Assembly (NCBI GenBank): GCA_016293495.1
Contig: JAEDED010000006.1
Coordinates: 1-64,000, forward strand
DNA length: 64,000 bases
Source of the DNA: Treponema sp.
Lineage (GTDB): Bacteria; Spirochaetota; Spirochaetia; Treponematales; Treponemataceae
Direction of reading: 5' to 3'
The notes beneath the pieces were generated by a model. It searched no databases, was not told where the DNA came from, and was given only the letters and a program-made list of their open reading frames with translations. A program made the position numbers and the translations under genes. This document shows positions 43,587 through 52,751 of this stretch, in pieces (position 1 is the stretch's first letter; every line of letters starts with the position of its first letter).

Positions 43587-44546
43587 TCATTTATTTAATG
43601 TGTCGAAAGAAGCATCTTTCAAAAACTTTTCAAGTGATTTTTCCCATGAAGGAATTTTTATTTTCAATTCTTTCATGATTTTATCTTTTGAAAGAACAGA
43701 GTAGGCCGGACGTTCAACTTTTGCGCCGTATTCAGCAGTTGTACAGCTTTTAACTGAACAGTCTTTTGTAATGCGTTTATATTTTTTTCCGAGATTATAT
43801 ATTTGCTGTGCAAAGTCAAACCACGAAATATTTCCAAGATTTGTAAAGTTATAAATACCGAATGGAACGATGGAGTTCTTGTTGAATGCCGTATTGTTTT
43901 TTTCAGATTTTTCAATAATTTTAATTATGGCTTCTGCAAGGTCTCCGGCAAATGTCGGAGTACCAAACTGGTCATTAACAACTTTGATTTCATCTTTGCT
44001 GTTCATAAGATTTACCATTGTGTATACAAAGTTTGGTCGGCCGTATCCGTATAACCAGGCAGTTCTTAAAATATAATATTGAGTCATCGACTGGATAATT
44101 TCATCTTCGCCGTCACTTTTTGTTTTACCGTAAACGCCAAGCGGATTTTTCTGCATGTCTTCTGTAAAAGGAACATTTCCTGTTCCGCCGAAAACATAGT
44201 CAGTTGAAATATGAATTAATTTAATGCCGTTAAAGCGTGCAGCATGAGCAATGTTTTTAGGACCTGTTACATTGAGAAGTTCTGCAAGTTCTGGTTCTTC
44301 TTCTGCTTTTTCTACTGCAGTATAAGCTGCGCAGTTAACAATCCATTTAATCTTTGAAGATTTTTTTTCATTTAAGGAAGCACTTAAATAAGATTCAGAT
44401 TCCTTCTGGTTAATGAAAGCTTCAATACTCTCATAATTTGTAATATCAACTTCTTTATCTGAAGAAACAAAGTCGATCTTATTTTTTTTAAGTTGTCTGC
44501 AAAGCTCGCTTCCGAGCATTCCATTTGCGCCAATTACCCAAATCAT
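43587..44546 (-). CDS. rfbD: dTDP-4-dehydrorhamnose reductase
   Basis: RfbD (RmlD) reduces dTDP-4-keto-rhamnose with NADPH, the last step to dTDP-L-rhamnose. The 319-residue protein has the Rossmann start VIGANGMLGSELCRQL, the VNCAAYTAVEKAEEEPELA signature, STDYVFGG and the catalytic YGKTKSDGE. It sits between rfbC and rfbB in the minus-strand operon with gaps of 17 and 7 bases. Confidence 0.95.
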   Translation of the reverse strand: MIWVIGANGMLGSELCRQLKKNKIDFVSSDKEVDITNYESIEAFINQKESESYLSASLNEKKSSKIKWIVNCAAYTAVEKAEEEPELAELLNVTGPKNIAHAARFNGIKLIHISTDYVFGGTGNVPFTEDMQKNPLGVYGKTKSDGEDEIIQSMTQYYILRTAWLYGYGRPNFVYTMVNLMNSKDEIKVVNDQFGTPTFAGDLAEAIIKIIEKSEKNNTAFNKNSIVPFGIYNFTNLGNISWFDFAQQIYNLGKKYKRITKDCSVKSCTTAEYGAKVERPAYSVLSKDKIMKELKIKIPSWEKSLEKFLKDASFDTLNK

Positions 44547-44563
44547 TTTCCCACCACTAAACG

Positions 44564-45127
44564 CTAAAAATTAAAATACAACTTATTTAAATCAAAATGA
44601 GAAAGTTTAACATCCTTTTCACTTAAAAGAACGTTATCATTATCTATAATTTTTGACCAGTCGATGTTGAGAGTCGGATCATTGTAAATAATTCCGCTTT
44701 CATCTTCCGGATGATAATAATCTGTACATTTATATGCAAAAACTGCAGTTTCAGATTTAACATAAAAGCCGTGTGCAAAGCCTTTGGGAATATAGAACTG
44801 ATTCTGTTTTTCAGAATCAAGAAGAACTGCATGATATTTACCAAAGGTTTCAGAGTTGTTTCTGAGATCAACTGCAATATCTATTACCTGTCCCTGAATT
44901 GCACGTACTAATTTTCCCTGCGGAAAATTTTTCTGAAAGTGAAGGCCTCTCAAAACTCCTTTTTTACTGAAAGACTGATTGTCCTGCACAAACTTCATTG
45001 TAAGTCCGGCAGCGAAAAAATCTTTTTCAGTATACGATTCAAAAAAATAACCGCGGTTGTCACCAAACACTTTAGGTTGAATTTCGTATAAACCTTTAAT
45101 ATTGCATTCTGTAAAAGTATAAGGCAT
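44564..45127 (-). CDS. rfbC: dTDP-4-dehydrorhamnose 3,5-epimerase
   Basis: RfbC (RmlC) epimerises dTDP-4-keto-6-deoxyglucose at C3 and C5. The 187-residue cupin protein has FFESYTEKDF, the LRGLHFQK catalytic-His segment near residue 62, VIDIAVDLRNNSETFGK and YIPKGFAHGFYV. Its start shares one base with the rfbA stop (TAATG), so the two are translationally coupled. Confidence 0.96.
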   Translation of the reverse strand: MPYTFTECNIKGLYEIQPKVFGDNRGYFFESYTEKDFFAAGLTMKFVQDNQSFSKKGVLRGLHFQKNFPQGKLVRAIQGQVIDIAVDLRNNSETFGKYHAVLLDSEKQNQFYIPKGFAHGFYVKSETAVFAYKCTDYYHPEDESGIIYNDPTLNIDWSKIIDNDNVLLSEKDVKLSHFDLNKLYFNF

Positions 45128-46005
45128 TAGTTTACGTTTCCTGCGATAAATTTTAAGTATTCACCATATTCGGTTTTGTATCCGGCAGCTGTTTCAAGCA
45201 GCTGTTCTTTTGTAATCCATTTATTTCTGAAGGCTATTTCTTCAATACATGAAACATACATTCCCTGGCGTTTCTGAATTGTTGCAATAAAATTTGAAGC
45301 TTCAAGAAGTCCGTCATATGTTCCTGTATCAAGCCAAGCCATTCCACGACCTAAAAGTTCTACATTCAGCTGACCTTTTTCAAGGTATGTATTATTAACA
45401 GTAGTAATTTCAATTTCACCGCGCGCACTTGGCTTAACAGTCTGTGCAATCTGAACTACAGAATTGTCATAGAAGTAAAGACCTGGAACTGCATAATTTG
45501 ATTTAGGATTCTGAGGTTTTTCTTCAATGCCTAAAACTTTTCCGTCTTTGTCAAATTCTACAACACCATAAGCTGTAGGATCTTTGACATAATATCCAAA
45601 GATAACTGCGCCTTTTTTTTCTGCAATTGTATTTGCTGCATTAAGAAGAGTATTAGTAAAGCTCTGTCCATAGAAAATATTGTCGCCTAATACTAAAGCA
45701 ACATCATCAGTTCCAATAAAGTCTTTACCAACAATAAATGCATCGGCAAGTCCTCTAGGTTTATCCTGAACTGCATATTCGAAACGCATTCCAAGCTGAC
45801 TTCCGTCACCAAAAAGTTCTTTGAATAAATGAATATCTCTCGGAGTAGAAATAATCAAAACTTCTCTGATTTTTGAAAGCATTAAAACAGACAAAGGATA
45901 ATAAATCATAGGTTTGTCATACATCGGCAAAATCTGTTTTGAAACTGCTTTTGTTAAAGGGTAGAGTCTGGTTCCAGAACCGCCTGCTAAAATAATACCT
46001 TTCAT
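45127..46005 (-). CDS. rfbA: Glucose-1-phosphate thymidylyltransferase
   Basis: RfbA (RmlA) makes dTDP-glucose from dTTP and glucose 1-phosphate, committing sugar to rhamnose synthesis. The 292 residues match the family with the nucleotide motif MKGIILAGGSGTRLYPLTKA at the start, QILPMYDKPMIYYPLS, LVLGDNIFYGQ near residue 108 and WLDTGTYDGLLEA near 224. It lies 13 bases downstream of the WecA-like gene. Confidence 0.96.
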   Translation of the reverse strand: MKGIILAGGSGTRLYPLTKAVSKQILPMYDKPMIYYPLSVLMLSKIREVLIISTPRDIHLFKELFGDGSQLGMRFEYAVQDKPRGLADAFIVGKDFIGTDDVALVLGDNIFYGQSFTNTLLNAANTIAEKKGAVIFGYYVKDPTAYGVVEFDKDGKVLGIEEKPQNPKSNYAVPGLYFYDNSVVQIAQTVKPSARGEIEITTVNNTYLEKGQLNVELLGRGMAWLDTGTYDGLLEASNFIATIQKRQGMYVSCIEEIAFRNKWITKEQLLETAAGYKTEYGEYLKFIAGNVN

Positions 46006-46018
46006 TTAATACCTCTGT

Positions 46019-47098
46019 TTATTTTTTTAATTTGATTTTCAATTCAGAAGAATCATCCTGAATTGTTTTAATATCAACCGGATTGTTTTTTGTTACTGTG
46101 TAATATATAAAATGAATTGAACTGTAGAACGCAATCATAAATACAAAAATCACAACCAAAAGAATTGCACCTTTATCTTCTTTAAGGAACATACCAAGCC
46201 CCGCAGCAAGACAAAGAAATATCTGAATTGACAATAAAAAAATCAAGGTCTGAACTTTTGAAAAACCTAATGCAATAAGCTTGTGATGAATATGTCTTGA
46301 ATCTGCAGACATGAAAGATCTGTGTTCACGGGTGCGTCTCCACATTGCCGCAATTGTATCAAGCATCGGAATACTTACAAGCACGATCATTACAAGAATC
46401 TTGTTGTATTCAAAGTTAAAAGTTGAATAATACAAAGGAAGGGCAGAAATCATAAAGCCCATTAGCTGGCTTCCACCGTCACCCATAAAAATCTTTGCCT
46501 TTGGTTTATTGTAAATAAGAAATCCAAAAATTGCTGCAGCCATTATAAAACAAATACCGGCAGTTGGCTGAGCAGAATTATAGAAAATAATACCGAGGGA
46601 ACCAATTACAAGAAAAGAAAGTCCGCCGCAAAGTCCGTCCAGGCCGTCAATGAGATTGTAAGCGTTAATGATTCCTATCATCCAGAAGAAGGTGAAAATA
46701 TAACTGAACCATAAAGGCATTACCCAGTCACAGAGTTTTTCAAATCTATAGCCGTTGAACAAAACGATTAAAACCGCAACAACCTGAAAAAATAATTTGA
46801 ATAATGCGCGAAGGTTTAAAAAGTCATCAATAAGTGCAAATATAAAAATGATTGATCCGGAAATAATCAGAGGCATTACGTGTTCGATTTCAGTATCTGG
46901 TGAAAGATAAAAATAAAGTAAACAGGAAACAACAAAGGCTATAAGAATTCCGATGCCACCGAGACGTGGAATATTCCCTTTGTGAATTTTTCTTTCATCC
47001 TGAGAATCATATATTCTGAATTTTTTGCAGAGTACAATTATTACCGGGATAATGCTTGCGCTTAATACGAAAGATAAACCAATCATCCAAAATAGCAT
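46019..47098 (-). CDS. Polyprenyl-phosphate sugar-1-phosphate transferase (WecA/TagO type)
   Basis: An integral membrane enzyme (about 10-11 helices) that would transfer a HexNAc-1-phosphate to undecaprenyl phosphate and start a surface polymer. Seen motifs are RKIHKGNIPRLGG, ALIDDFLNLRAL, NAYNLIDGLDGLCGG and the HIHHKLIALGFS box that distinguishes WecA/TagO from MraY. I chose the ATG at 47098 because GGAG lies 9 bases upstream. A TTG at 47113 would add five residues and contain that Shine-Dalgarno, but cannot be excluded. It heads the rhamnose gene cluster. Confidence 0.88.
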   Translation of the reverse strand: MLFWMIGLSFVLSASIIPVIIVLCKKFRIYDSQDERKIHKGNIPRLGGIGILIAFVVSCLLYFYLSPDTEIEHVMPLIISGSIIFIFALIDDFLNLRALFKLFFQVVAVLIVLFNGYRFEKLCDWVMPLWFSYIFTFFWMIGIINAYNLIDGLDGLCGGLSFLVIGSLGIIFYNSAQPTAGICFIMAAAIFGFLIYNKPKAKIFMGDGGSQLMGFMISALPLYYSTFNFEYNKILVMIVLVSIPMLDTIAAMWRRTREHRSFMSADSRHIHHKLIALGFSKVQTLIFLLSIQIFLCLAAGLGMFLKEDKGAILLVVIFVFMIAFYSSIHFIYYTVTKNNPVDIKTIQDDSSELKIKLKK

Positions 47099-47194
47099 AA
47101 AAAAATTCTCCAAAATTCCTATTTATATAATTTTATCACAACAGAGATAACATTTCTAGAACTTTTTAAAACATTCTTCTTATATTATATAATC

Positions 47195-47938
47195 TCATTT
47201 TATATTTTTATATACGAAATTGCAGAAGGTCTTTATGCGGTTCATAAAAGAAAGTTCTACACGGTCAGAAACAAGTGGAATTTTGGGAGCTTTAACACCG
47301 CCGATTCCATATAAGATCCAGAAGTCGTCAACCTTAAATGCATAAATGTAAGACTTCATATTATCTTTTTTAATACATTTTATATTGTCATAAAAAATAT
47401 CTGTCGTATTAAAATTTGAATATTTAAGATAATCTGAACCTTCTTCTACTGTAATGACAGAAGAAAAATCGCCAAACGGTTTCATATGGAAAGATGCATT
47501 GATTTTTTTTAATATTCCGTCAGATTCCATACTGTCAATTTGAGCATTTGAATATAAATCTGCCCATACATCATTTCTTTCAGAATAATATGGAATTCCC
47601 TTGTATGACGGAATATCTGTCATTACTTTTTCAATTTTTGAAAGAATCTTTGAATTTCCTTTTACAGGAACAATCTGAATAATTTCTGCGAGATACGATG
47701 GTTTCAGATTAATAATATCTTTAATAATTTCATCTGCAGTTTCGTTTAAGGGAAGAAGTGCTGCTTTTTCAGCTTTTTTAGTGTTTCTGATGAGAACTTC
47801 CCCTGATAAAAGCACGTTTATTTCTTCGGATGACAGGTTAGAATTGAAAATTCTGTCTAAATTCAATGAAAATTCATTGGAAAGTCCAGAAAATACTGAA
47901 AAAACTGCGGTTAAAATACAAAATATTGCTTTTTTCAT
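47195..47938 (-). CDS. Secreted hypothetical protein
   Basis: A 247-residue protein with a signal peptide (KKAIFCILTAVFSVFSGLS, cleavage near residue 20) and no lipobox. The mature part is a mixed alpha/beta domain with segments such as PSYLAEIIQIVPV, YSERNDVWADLY and KPFGDFSSVITVEEG. It resembles a conserved spirochete family of unknown function. The -10 box of a good promoter lies 10 bases before its ATG and no Shine-Dalgarno is seen. It is 81 bases upstream of the WecA-like gene. Confidence 0.7.
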   Translation of the reverse strand: MKKAIFCILTAVFSVFSGLSNEFSLNLDRIFNSNLSSEEINVLLSGEVLIRNTKKAEKAALLPLNETADEIIKDIINLKPSYLAEIIQIVPVKGNSKILSKIEKVMTDIPSYKGIPYYSERNDVWADLYSNAQIDSMESDGILKKINASFHMKPFGDFSSVITVEEGSDYLKYSNFNTTDIFYDNIKCIKKDNMKSYIYAFKVDDFWILYGIGGVKAPKIPLVSDRVELSFMNRIKTFCNFVYKNIK

Positions 47939-47948
47939 ATTAATTCTT

Positions 47949-47977
47949 ATTCTATTGCGTTAAACAAAATAGTGCAA
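47949..47977 (-). promoter_or_regulatory. Promoter of the secreted-protein gene, near-leaderless
   Basis: On the minus strand TTGCAC (plus 47972-47977) and TAGAAT (plus 47949-47954) are 17 bases apart. Ten bases separate the -10 box from the ATG, so the leader would be about 3-4 bases. Confidence 0.6.
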
Positions 47978-48000
47978 TTACTGTTACATATAGAAAAAAA

Positions 48001-48028
48001 TGTACATTTATGGGAAATGTGATATAAT
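48001..48028 (+). promoter_or_regulatory. Aminotransferase promoter, near-leaderless
   Basis: TGTACA (48001-48006) and a perfect TATAAT (48023-48028) are 16 bases apart. The ATG begins 9 bases after the -10 box and no Shine-Dalgarno lies between. Confidence 0.6.
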
Positions 48029-48037
48029 ATTACTATT

Positions 48038-49237
48038 ATGATAGCACCATTTATTAAAGAAATGATAACAAGCCCTAGTGCATCTGCAATTCGCAAGATG
48101 TTTGAACAGGGAAAAATCCTTAAAGCCAAATATGGCGATGATAAAGTATTTGATTTCAGTCTCGGAAATCCTGATCTTGATCCTCCTCTTGAAGTTCTTG
48201 CCGCAATTGAAGAAGTTGCAAAAGACAAAAGTCATGGATGCCATGGGTATATGTCAAATGCAGGTTATGACCAGGCCCGCAATGCAATGGCAGAAAAAGA
48301 AACTTCTGAGCAGGGCGTAAAAGTTACTGGCGACTGTGTAGTAATGGCTGTCGGAGCAGCTGCTGCAATCAATGTTGTGTTCAAGACATTAGTTGATGCT
48401 GGAGAAGAGGTAATTGTTCCAAGTCCGTTCTTTGTTGATTACCGCAATTACATTAAAAACTACAACGGAAAACTTGTCGAAGTTAAAACAACAGAAGACT
48501 TTTCTCTTGATATTGATAATATCAAAGCTGCTCTTAATTCAAAAACAGCTGCTGTACTTATAAATTCCCCAAATAATCCAACAGGACGAATTTATTCAGA
48601 AAATGATATTAAGAATCTCTGCGCTGCTTTAAAGGAATTTGGAGATAAAACCGGTCGTTATCCATATTTAATTTGTGATGAACCATACCGTGCAATTACT
48701 TATGATAATAAGAAAGTTGCATCGGTTTTTGACAAATATGATTATTCAGTAATTGTAACATCTTTTGCTAAGAACCTGAGTATTCCTGGTGAAAGAATCG
48801 GTTACATCTGCGTAAATCCTTCCTGTCCTGAAAAAGACGATTTTATAGCAGGCTGTACCTTCTCAACCCGTGTTTTAGGCTATGTAAATGCACCTGCATT
48901 CTTCCAGAAAGTAGTTGCAAAAAGCTGGAATGCTAAAGTTGATTATTCAGCTTATTCAAAGCGCAGGGATCTTCTTAAAGACGTTCTTGATAATGCTGGT
49001 CTTAAATATGCAGATCCGGAAGGCGCTTTCTATGTATTCTGTAAAGTTCCAGACAGCTGGGGCGATGATGATGCAGGCTTTGTTGAAGTCCTTGAAAAGA
49101 ATCTTATTCTCTGTCCTGGTGGTGCCGGTTTCGGAATGAAGGGATGGTTTAGAATCTGTTATTGCGTTGACGAAAAATCTATTATTAACTCAAGAGATGC
49201 TTTTTACAAGGCAGCTCATACTGTTAAAGGAGAATAA
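48038..49237 (+). CDS. Class I/II pyridoxal-phosphate aminotransferase
   Basis: A 399-residue fold-type I aminotransferase. Landmarks are SLGNPDLDPP near residue 38, GYMSNAGYDQAR (substrate/phosphate cup), NSPNNPTGRIY with the conserved Asn, DEPYRAI with the Asp that contacts the pyridine nitrogen, and SFAKNLSIPGERIGY with the PLP lysine. The C-terminal FRICYCV gives the substrate carboxylate Arg. The exact amino acid cannot be read from sequence; aspartate- or alanine-type is likely. glgA follows after 3 bases. Confidence 0.88.
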   Translation: MIAPFIKEMITSPSASAIRKMFEQGKILKAKYGDDKVFDFSLGNPDLDPPLEVLAAIEEVAKDKSHGCHGYMSNAGYDQARNAMAEKETSEQGVKVTGDCVVMAVGAAAAINVVFKTLVDAGEEVIVPSPFFVDYRNYIKNYNGKLVEVKTTEDFSLDIDNIKAALNSKTAAVLINSPNNPTGRIYSENDIKNLCAALKEFGDKTGRYPYLICDEPYRAITYDNKKVASVFDKYDYSVIVTSFAKNLSIPGERIGYICVNPSCPEKDDFIAGCTFSTRVLGYVNAPAFFQKVVAKSWNAKVDYSAYSKRRDLLKDVLDNAGLKYADPEGAFYVFCKVPDSWGDDDAGFVEVLEKNLILCPGGAGFGMKGWFRICYCVDEKSIINSRDAFYKAAHTVKGE

Positions 49238-49240
49238 TGT

Positions 49241-50713
49241 ATGAAAATATTGATGGTTAGTGCTGAAGCAGTTCCTTTTGCAAAAACAGGCGGACTTGCT
49301 GATGCAGTTTCTGCACTTGCAATTACACTCAGTAATATGGGACATGATGTTAAGATCGTAATTCCACGTTACTATAAAATTGACAGAAACAAGCTTAAAA
49401 AGCTTGATGAACCAATGGGAATCCCAGTTGGCGGTGGAGAAGCATGGACTGCAGTTTATGAAACTTCAATGCCAGAATGTGAAAAACTCAAAGTTTATTT
49501 TATCGACCATGAACTGGCATTCGGCCGTGACGGTGTTTATGGAACTCCAGCTGAAACAGACTTCCACGATAACCCTTATCGTTTCTCAATTCTCTGTCAT
49601 GGAGCTTTCCAGCTCTGTAGAAAACTCAACTGGATTCCAGATATCATGCATTGTCATGACTGGTCTGCCTGTCCAACTCTTGTATTCCTCAAGCATATTT
49701 ACCGCTACCAGGAGTTTAAAAAAACAGCTGGCGTTCTTACAATTCATAACCTTGGATATCAGGGACAGTATTCAAAAGAAAGCTTTGCAAGTTTCGGTAT
49801 TGACTGGAATTTGTATTACGGAGCAGGTTTTGAACATCATGGCGGTATTAATCTTTTACAGGCCGGAATTTCTAGTGCGGATATGATAACAACTGTTTCT
49901 CCGACATACGCAAATGAGATTCAGACAGTTGAAGGCGGATTCGGACTTGATGGTCTTCTTCGCGTCAGAAGAGATGTTGTCCGCGGAATTCTTAATGGTG
50001 TTGACCTTCGTTCCTGGAATCCTGAAACTGATAAACGTATTCCAAAGAATTATTCATTTAAGACAATTAAAGATAAAGCCGTAAACAAAAAAGCCCTGCA
50101 GGAAAAAATGGGCCTTGAAGTTAATCCTGATATTCCTGTCTTTGGTATTGTTACACGACTTGCAGACCAGAAAGGTATTGCAGAATTGTTTGCTCCGAAT
50201 TACGGATGTATGTATAACATGTGTAATAATCTTAAAATCCAGGTTGTTGTTCTCGGAAGTGGAGAGGCGTGGTGTCAGAATGAATTGAATGCATTACAGT
50301 CAAAACTTTCTAATTTTAAGGCATATATCGGATACGATGAAAACTTAAGCCACCTGATTGAAGCCGGCTCAGATTTCTTCATTATGCCTTCACGTTATGA
50401 ACCTTGTGGCTTGAACCAGATTTATTCACTTCTTTACGGAACACTTCCTATTGTAAGAAGAACTGGCGGACTTGCAGATACTGTAGAAAATTATAATGAA
50501 GCAACAGGTGATGGAACTGGCTTCATGTTTGATCAGCTTTCACCAGATGCTGTTTATAATACTTGTGGCTGGGCAACATATGCTTATTACAACAAGAAAG
50601 AACATATCAAGAAAATGCAGAAAACTGGTATGGCAAAAAACTTTACCTGGGATAAATCTGCTGAAGAATATCTTGATACTTATAAAGAAGCAATTTTCAG
50701 AGGCTGCAATTAA
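49241..50713 (+). CDS. glgA: Glycogen synthase (ADP-glucose type)
   Basis: GlgA adds glucose from ADP-glucose to the growing alpha-1,4 chain. The 490-residue GT5 enzyme starts with ILMVSAEAVPFAKTGGLADA, whose KTGGLAD binds the nucleotide sugar. HCHDWSA, TIHNLGYQG and the C-terminal IMPSRYEPCGLNQIYSLLYG with the E-x7-E-like pattern follow. AAAGGAG precedes the ATG. No glgB, glgC or glgP lies nearby; the only operon partner is the aminotransferase. Confidence 0.95.
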   Translation: MKILMVSAEAVPFAKTGGLADAVSALAITLSNMGHDVKIVIPRYYKIDRNKLKKLDEPMGIPVGGGEAWTAVYETSMPECEKLKVYFIDHELAFGRDGVYGTPAETDFHDNPYRFSILCHGAFQLCRKLNWIPDIMHCHDWSACPTLVFLKHIYRYQEFKKTAGVLTIHNLGYQGQYSKESFASFGIDWNLYYGAGFEHHGGINLLQAGISSADMITTVSPTYANEIQTVEGGFGLDGLLRVRRDVVRGILNGVDLRSWNPETDKRIPKNYSFKTIKDKAVNKKALQEKMGLEVNPDIPVFGIVTRLADQKGIAELFAPNYGCMYNMCNNLKIQVVVLGSGEAWCQNELNALQSKLSNFKAYIGYDENLSHLIEAGSDFFIMPSRYEPCGLNQIYSLLYGTLPIVRRTGGLADTVENYNEATGDGTGFMFDQLSPDAVYNTCGWATYAYYNKKEHIKKMQKTGMAKNFTWDKSAEEYLDTYKEAIFRGCN

Positions 50714-50743
50714 TTTAATCAGTCAGTTTTGATTTGTTGCAAT

Positions 50744-50766
50744 TGACTGCCGTTACACGGCAGTCA
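50744..50766 (+). other. Perfect hairpin in the glgA 3' region
   Basis: TGACTGCCGT (50744-50753) and ACGGCAGTCA (50757-50766) form a perfect 10-base-pair stem with a 3-base loop. No T-run follows, so it is not a classic terminator. It may protect the glgA 3' end or act with the terminator just downstream. Confidence 0.7.
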
Positions 50767-50782
50767 GGAACTGATAAAAAAG

Positions 50783-50828
50783 GTGTATCTTAAAACTAAA
50801 AAGTTTTGTAAGATACACTTTTTTTTTG
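50783..50828. terminator. Bidirectional terminator between glgA and the propeller-protein gene
   Basis: GTGTATCTT plus AAAACT (50783-50797) pairs with AGTTTT and AAGATACAC (50802-50818), with a 2-base bulge. A T-run follows on the plus strand. The As before the stem give a shorter T-run on the minus strand. It therefore ends the converging glgA and minus-strand operon transcripts. Confidence 0.88.
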
Positions 50829-52751
50829 TTAGTTAATAAGTTCTTTTTCGTTTGTTATGTAATAATCTTTAAGGATGGAAGAAGAGCCTGGTTTTAACAA
50901 AGAAAGGCTTCCATCTCTGTTAATAAAGTAAATATATTCAAAATTATTACTTACATGCACAGGCAAAGAATTGCTTCTGTCGTATGAAGTGAATTTTTTT
51001 GACTTAACATTTACACTTGTAATTGTTGAATCGAGAACATTATTGTATACATTCTGGTTGTAAATAATGTTAAAGGAATGCATGTTAAGTTTTTTAAAGT
51101 CATAAATAACTTCTGTAGTCTTTTTTGTTGCATTATATTTAAGTAAGACAGTAGATGAGTTTTTTGAATTGTGTTTTATTCCAAGTGCATAAATATTTTT
51201 TTCATCAGGTTTGTTTGAAAGTTCAACTTCATCATTTGATAATGCATAAACATAATCTGCATCGATTTTCAAAGGTAATGTTTCATGTGTTCTTGTATTA
51301 ACATAAATAAGTGGAGAGTCAATTGAATTGGTAACAGTTTTAGCAATATAAAGATCTTCTAAACTTACCATTACAGCATCCTGAACGCCTGAGCCGTAAT
51401 AAACTTCCTGTAAAGCCTTTCTGTCGAAGTTATATTTTTTAACAGTTGTTCCGCTTTCAATTTCTATAAGCTGACCTGCGCATGATTTTAATGAAACAAG
51501 CTGTCCCTGAGGTGTGAATAGTTTTATCAGTTTTTTTGTAGTAAAATCAAAACTGTAAACAGGGTTGTTAGTATTTTTAGACCACACAATGAGAGAGCCT
51601 TCATGGCATAAAAGATTTGTATAATTTGAAACAGGAATTAATTCTGTAACAGAAGTTAATTCTGGAACTTCAGGGTTATCAATCATTCCTTCAAACAGAC
51701 TTTTATTTGTAAGAATATATGTGCGGTTGTCAACGATTGCAACATCATTTATTTTCTGAAGATTCTTTGTTGTGAGTAAAGTCATTTCTTTTGTTTCATT
51801 TTCTGCAATTTCTGCTTTATAGATATCACCGCTAGAAGTTCCGAATACAATTGAATTTGAAAGAATTGAAACGTCACTAATTAAATCGCGCATTGATGAT
51901 TTAAAATTCTGAAAAACAACAGGTTTTTTGATTTCATCATTTTCTACAGGAAATTTATAAAGAGTTCCTGCTTTAGAAGATGTTGCATCGTAATAATATA
52001 AATCGTCATTAATTACAAGAAGATATGGTTTTACGGCGTTATGTTCAAGAATTGTTTTTCCGGTTTTGGCGTTAATAATATAAATATTCCCAGCATTAAT
52101 GCCTGCAAAATAGCGGTATTTGCTGAAGACAACTGGAGAGTTCAATCCTTTTGCTGAAGGAATTTTTGCTTTTAATTTTTTATCTGAAAAACTGTAATAA
52201 CAGATGTTTCCTGTAAGGGAATATGACATAAGAGATTTTTCTGTATCTGTTGTTTCAACAAATGACATCATGTTCATGCTGTCAGTGATTGGTTTTTCAA
52301 GATTTCCGTTTGAAGAATTAATGAAAATTGTTCCAAGTTCTGTAGAAGTTCCTGCAATAAGATAAGTGCCTTTTTTACTGTAACAGAGAGACAGAATGGA
52401 ATCTTCAAAGTTGACAGAATATTTTCTGCTCATTTTGGAAACATCCCAGACAGAAATAGTGTTAATGGAACTTCCGTCAGTTTCGTAAACTGCAATTTCT
52501 TTTTTAGTCGGATGCAATACTGCAGCCTTAATCTGTTTACTAGAAATCTGATAACGTTCTCCGGAATTGTCCGATTTCCAGTAAACAAGAAAACCGTCTT
52601 TTCCTAAAGAATAAAAAGAATCATCAGAGGCTGTTGTGTCTTTTATTAACACGCTGACTTCACCAGAATGACTTTCTGAAGATGAACGAAGCTGTGCGAA
52701 AGCATGCGCTGCTGTAAATACAGAAAATACTAAACATAAAACTTTTTTCAT
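50829..52751 (-). CDS. Secreted beta-propeller (WD40-like) protein
   Basis: A protein of 640 residues with an N-terminal signal peptide (KKVLCLVFSVFTAAHAFAQ) and a body of repeated four-strand units with motifs such as FYSLGKDGFLVYWKSDN and SISVWDVSKM, typical of a beta-propeller. The start at 52751 is preferred. It forms an ATGA overlap with the rseP stop, GGAG lies 6 bases upstream, and it places the signal peptide at the N-terminus. An ATG at 52763 would add four residues that include this Shine-Dalgarno. The function is unknown. It is the last gene of the rpsB-side minus-strand block. Confidence 0.78.
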   Translation of the reverse strand: MKKVLCLVFSVFTAAHAFAQLRSSSESHSGEVSVLIKDTTASDDSFYSLGKDGFLVYWKSDNSGERYQISSKQIKAAVLHPTKKEIAVYETDGSSINTISVWDVSKMSRKYSVNFEDSILSLCYSKKGTYLIAGTSTELGTIFINSSNGNLEKPITDSMNMMSFVETTDTEKSLMSYSLTGNICYYSFSDKKLKAKIPSAKGLNSPVVFSKYRYFAGINAGNIYIINAKTGKTILEHNAVKPYLLVINDDLYYYDATSSKAGTLYKFPVENDEIKKPVVFQNFKSSMRDLISDVSILSNSIVFGTSSGDIYKAEIAENETKEMTLLTTKNLQKINDVAIVDNRTYILTNKSLFEGMIDNPEVPELTSVTELIPVSNYTNLLCHEGSLIVWSKNTNNPVYSFDFTTKKLIKLFTPQGQLVSLKSCAGQLIEIESGTTVKKYNFDRKALQEVYYGSGVQDAVMVSLEDLYIAKTVTNSIDSPLIYVNTRTHETLPLKIDADYVYALSNDEVELSNKPDEKNIYALGIKHNSKNSSTVLLKYNATKKTTEVIYDFKKLNMHSFNIIYNQNVYNNVLDSTITSVNVKSKKFTSYDRSNSLPVHVSNNFEYIYFINRDGSLSLLKPGSSSILKDYYITNEKELIN

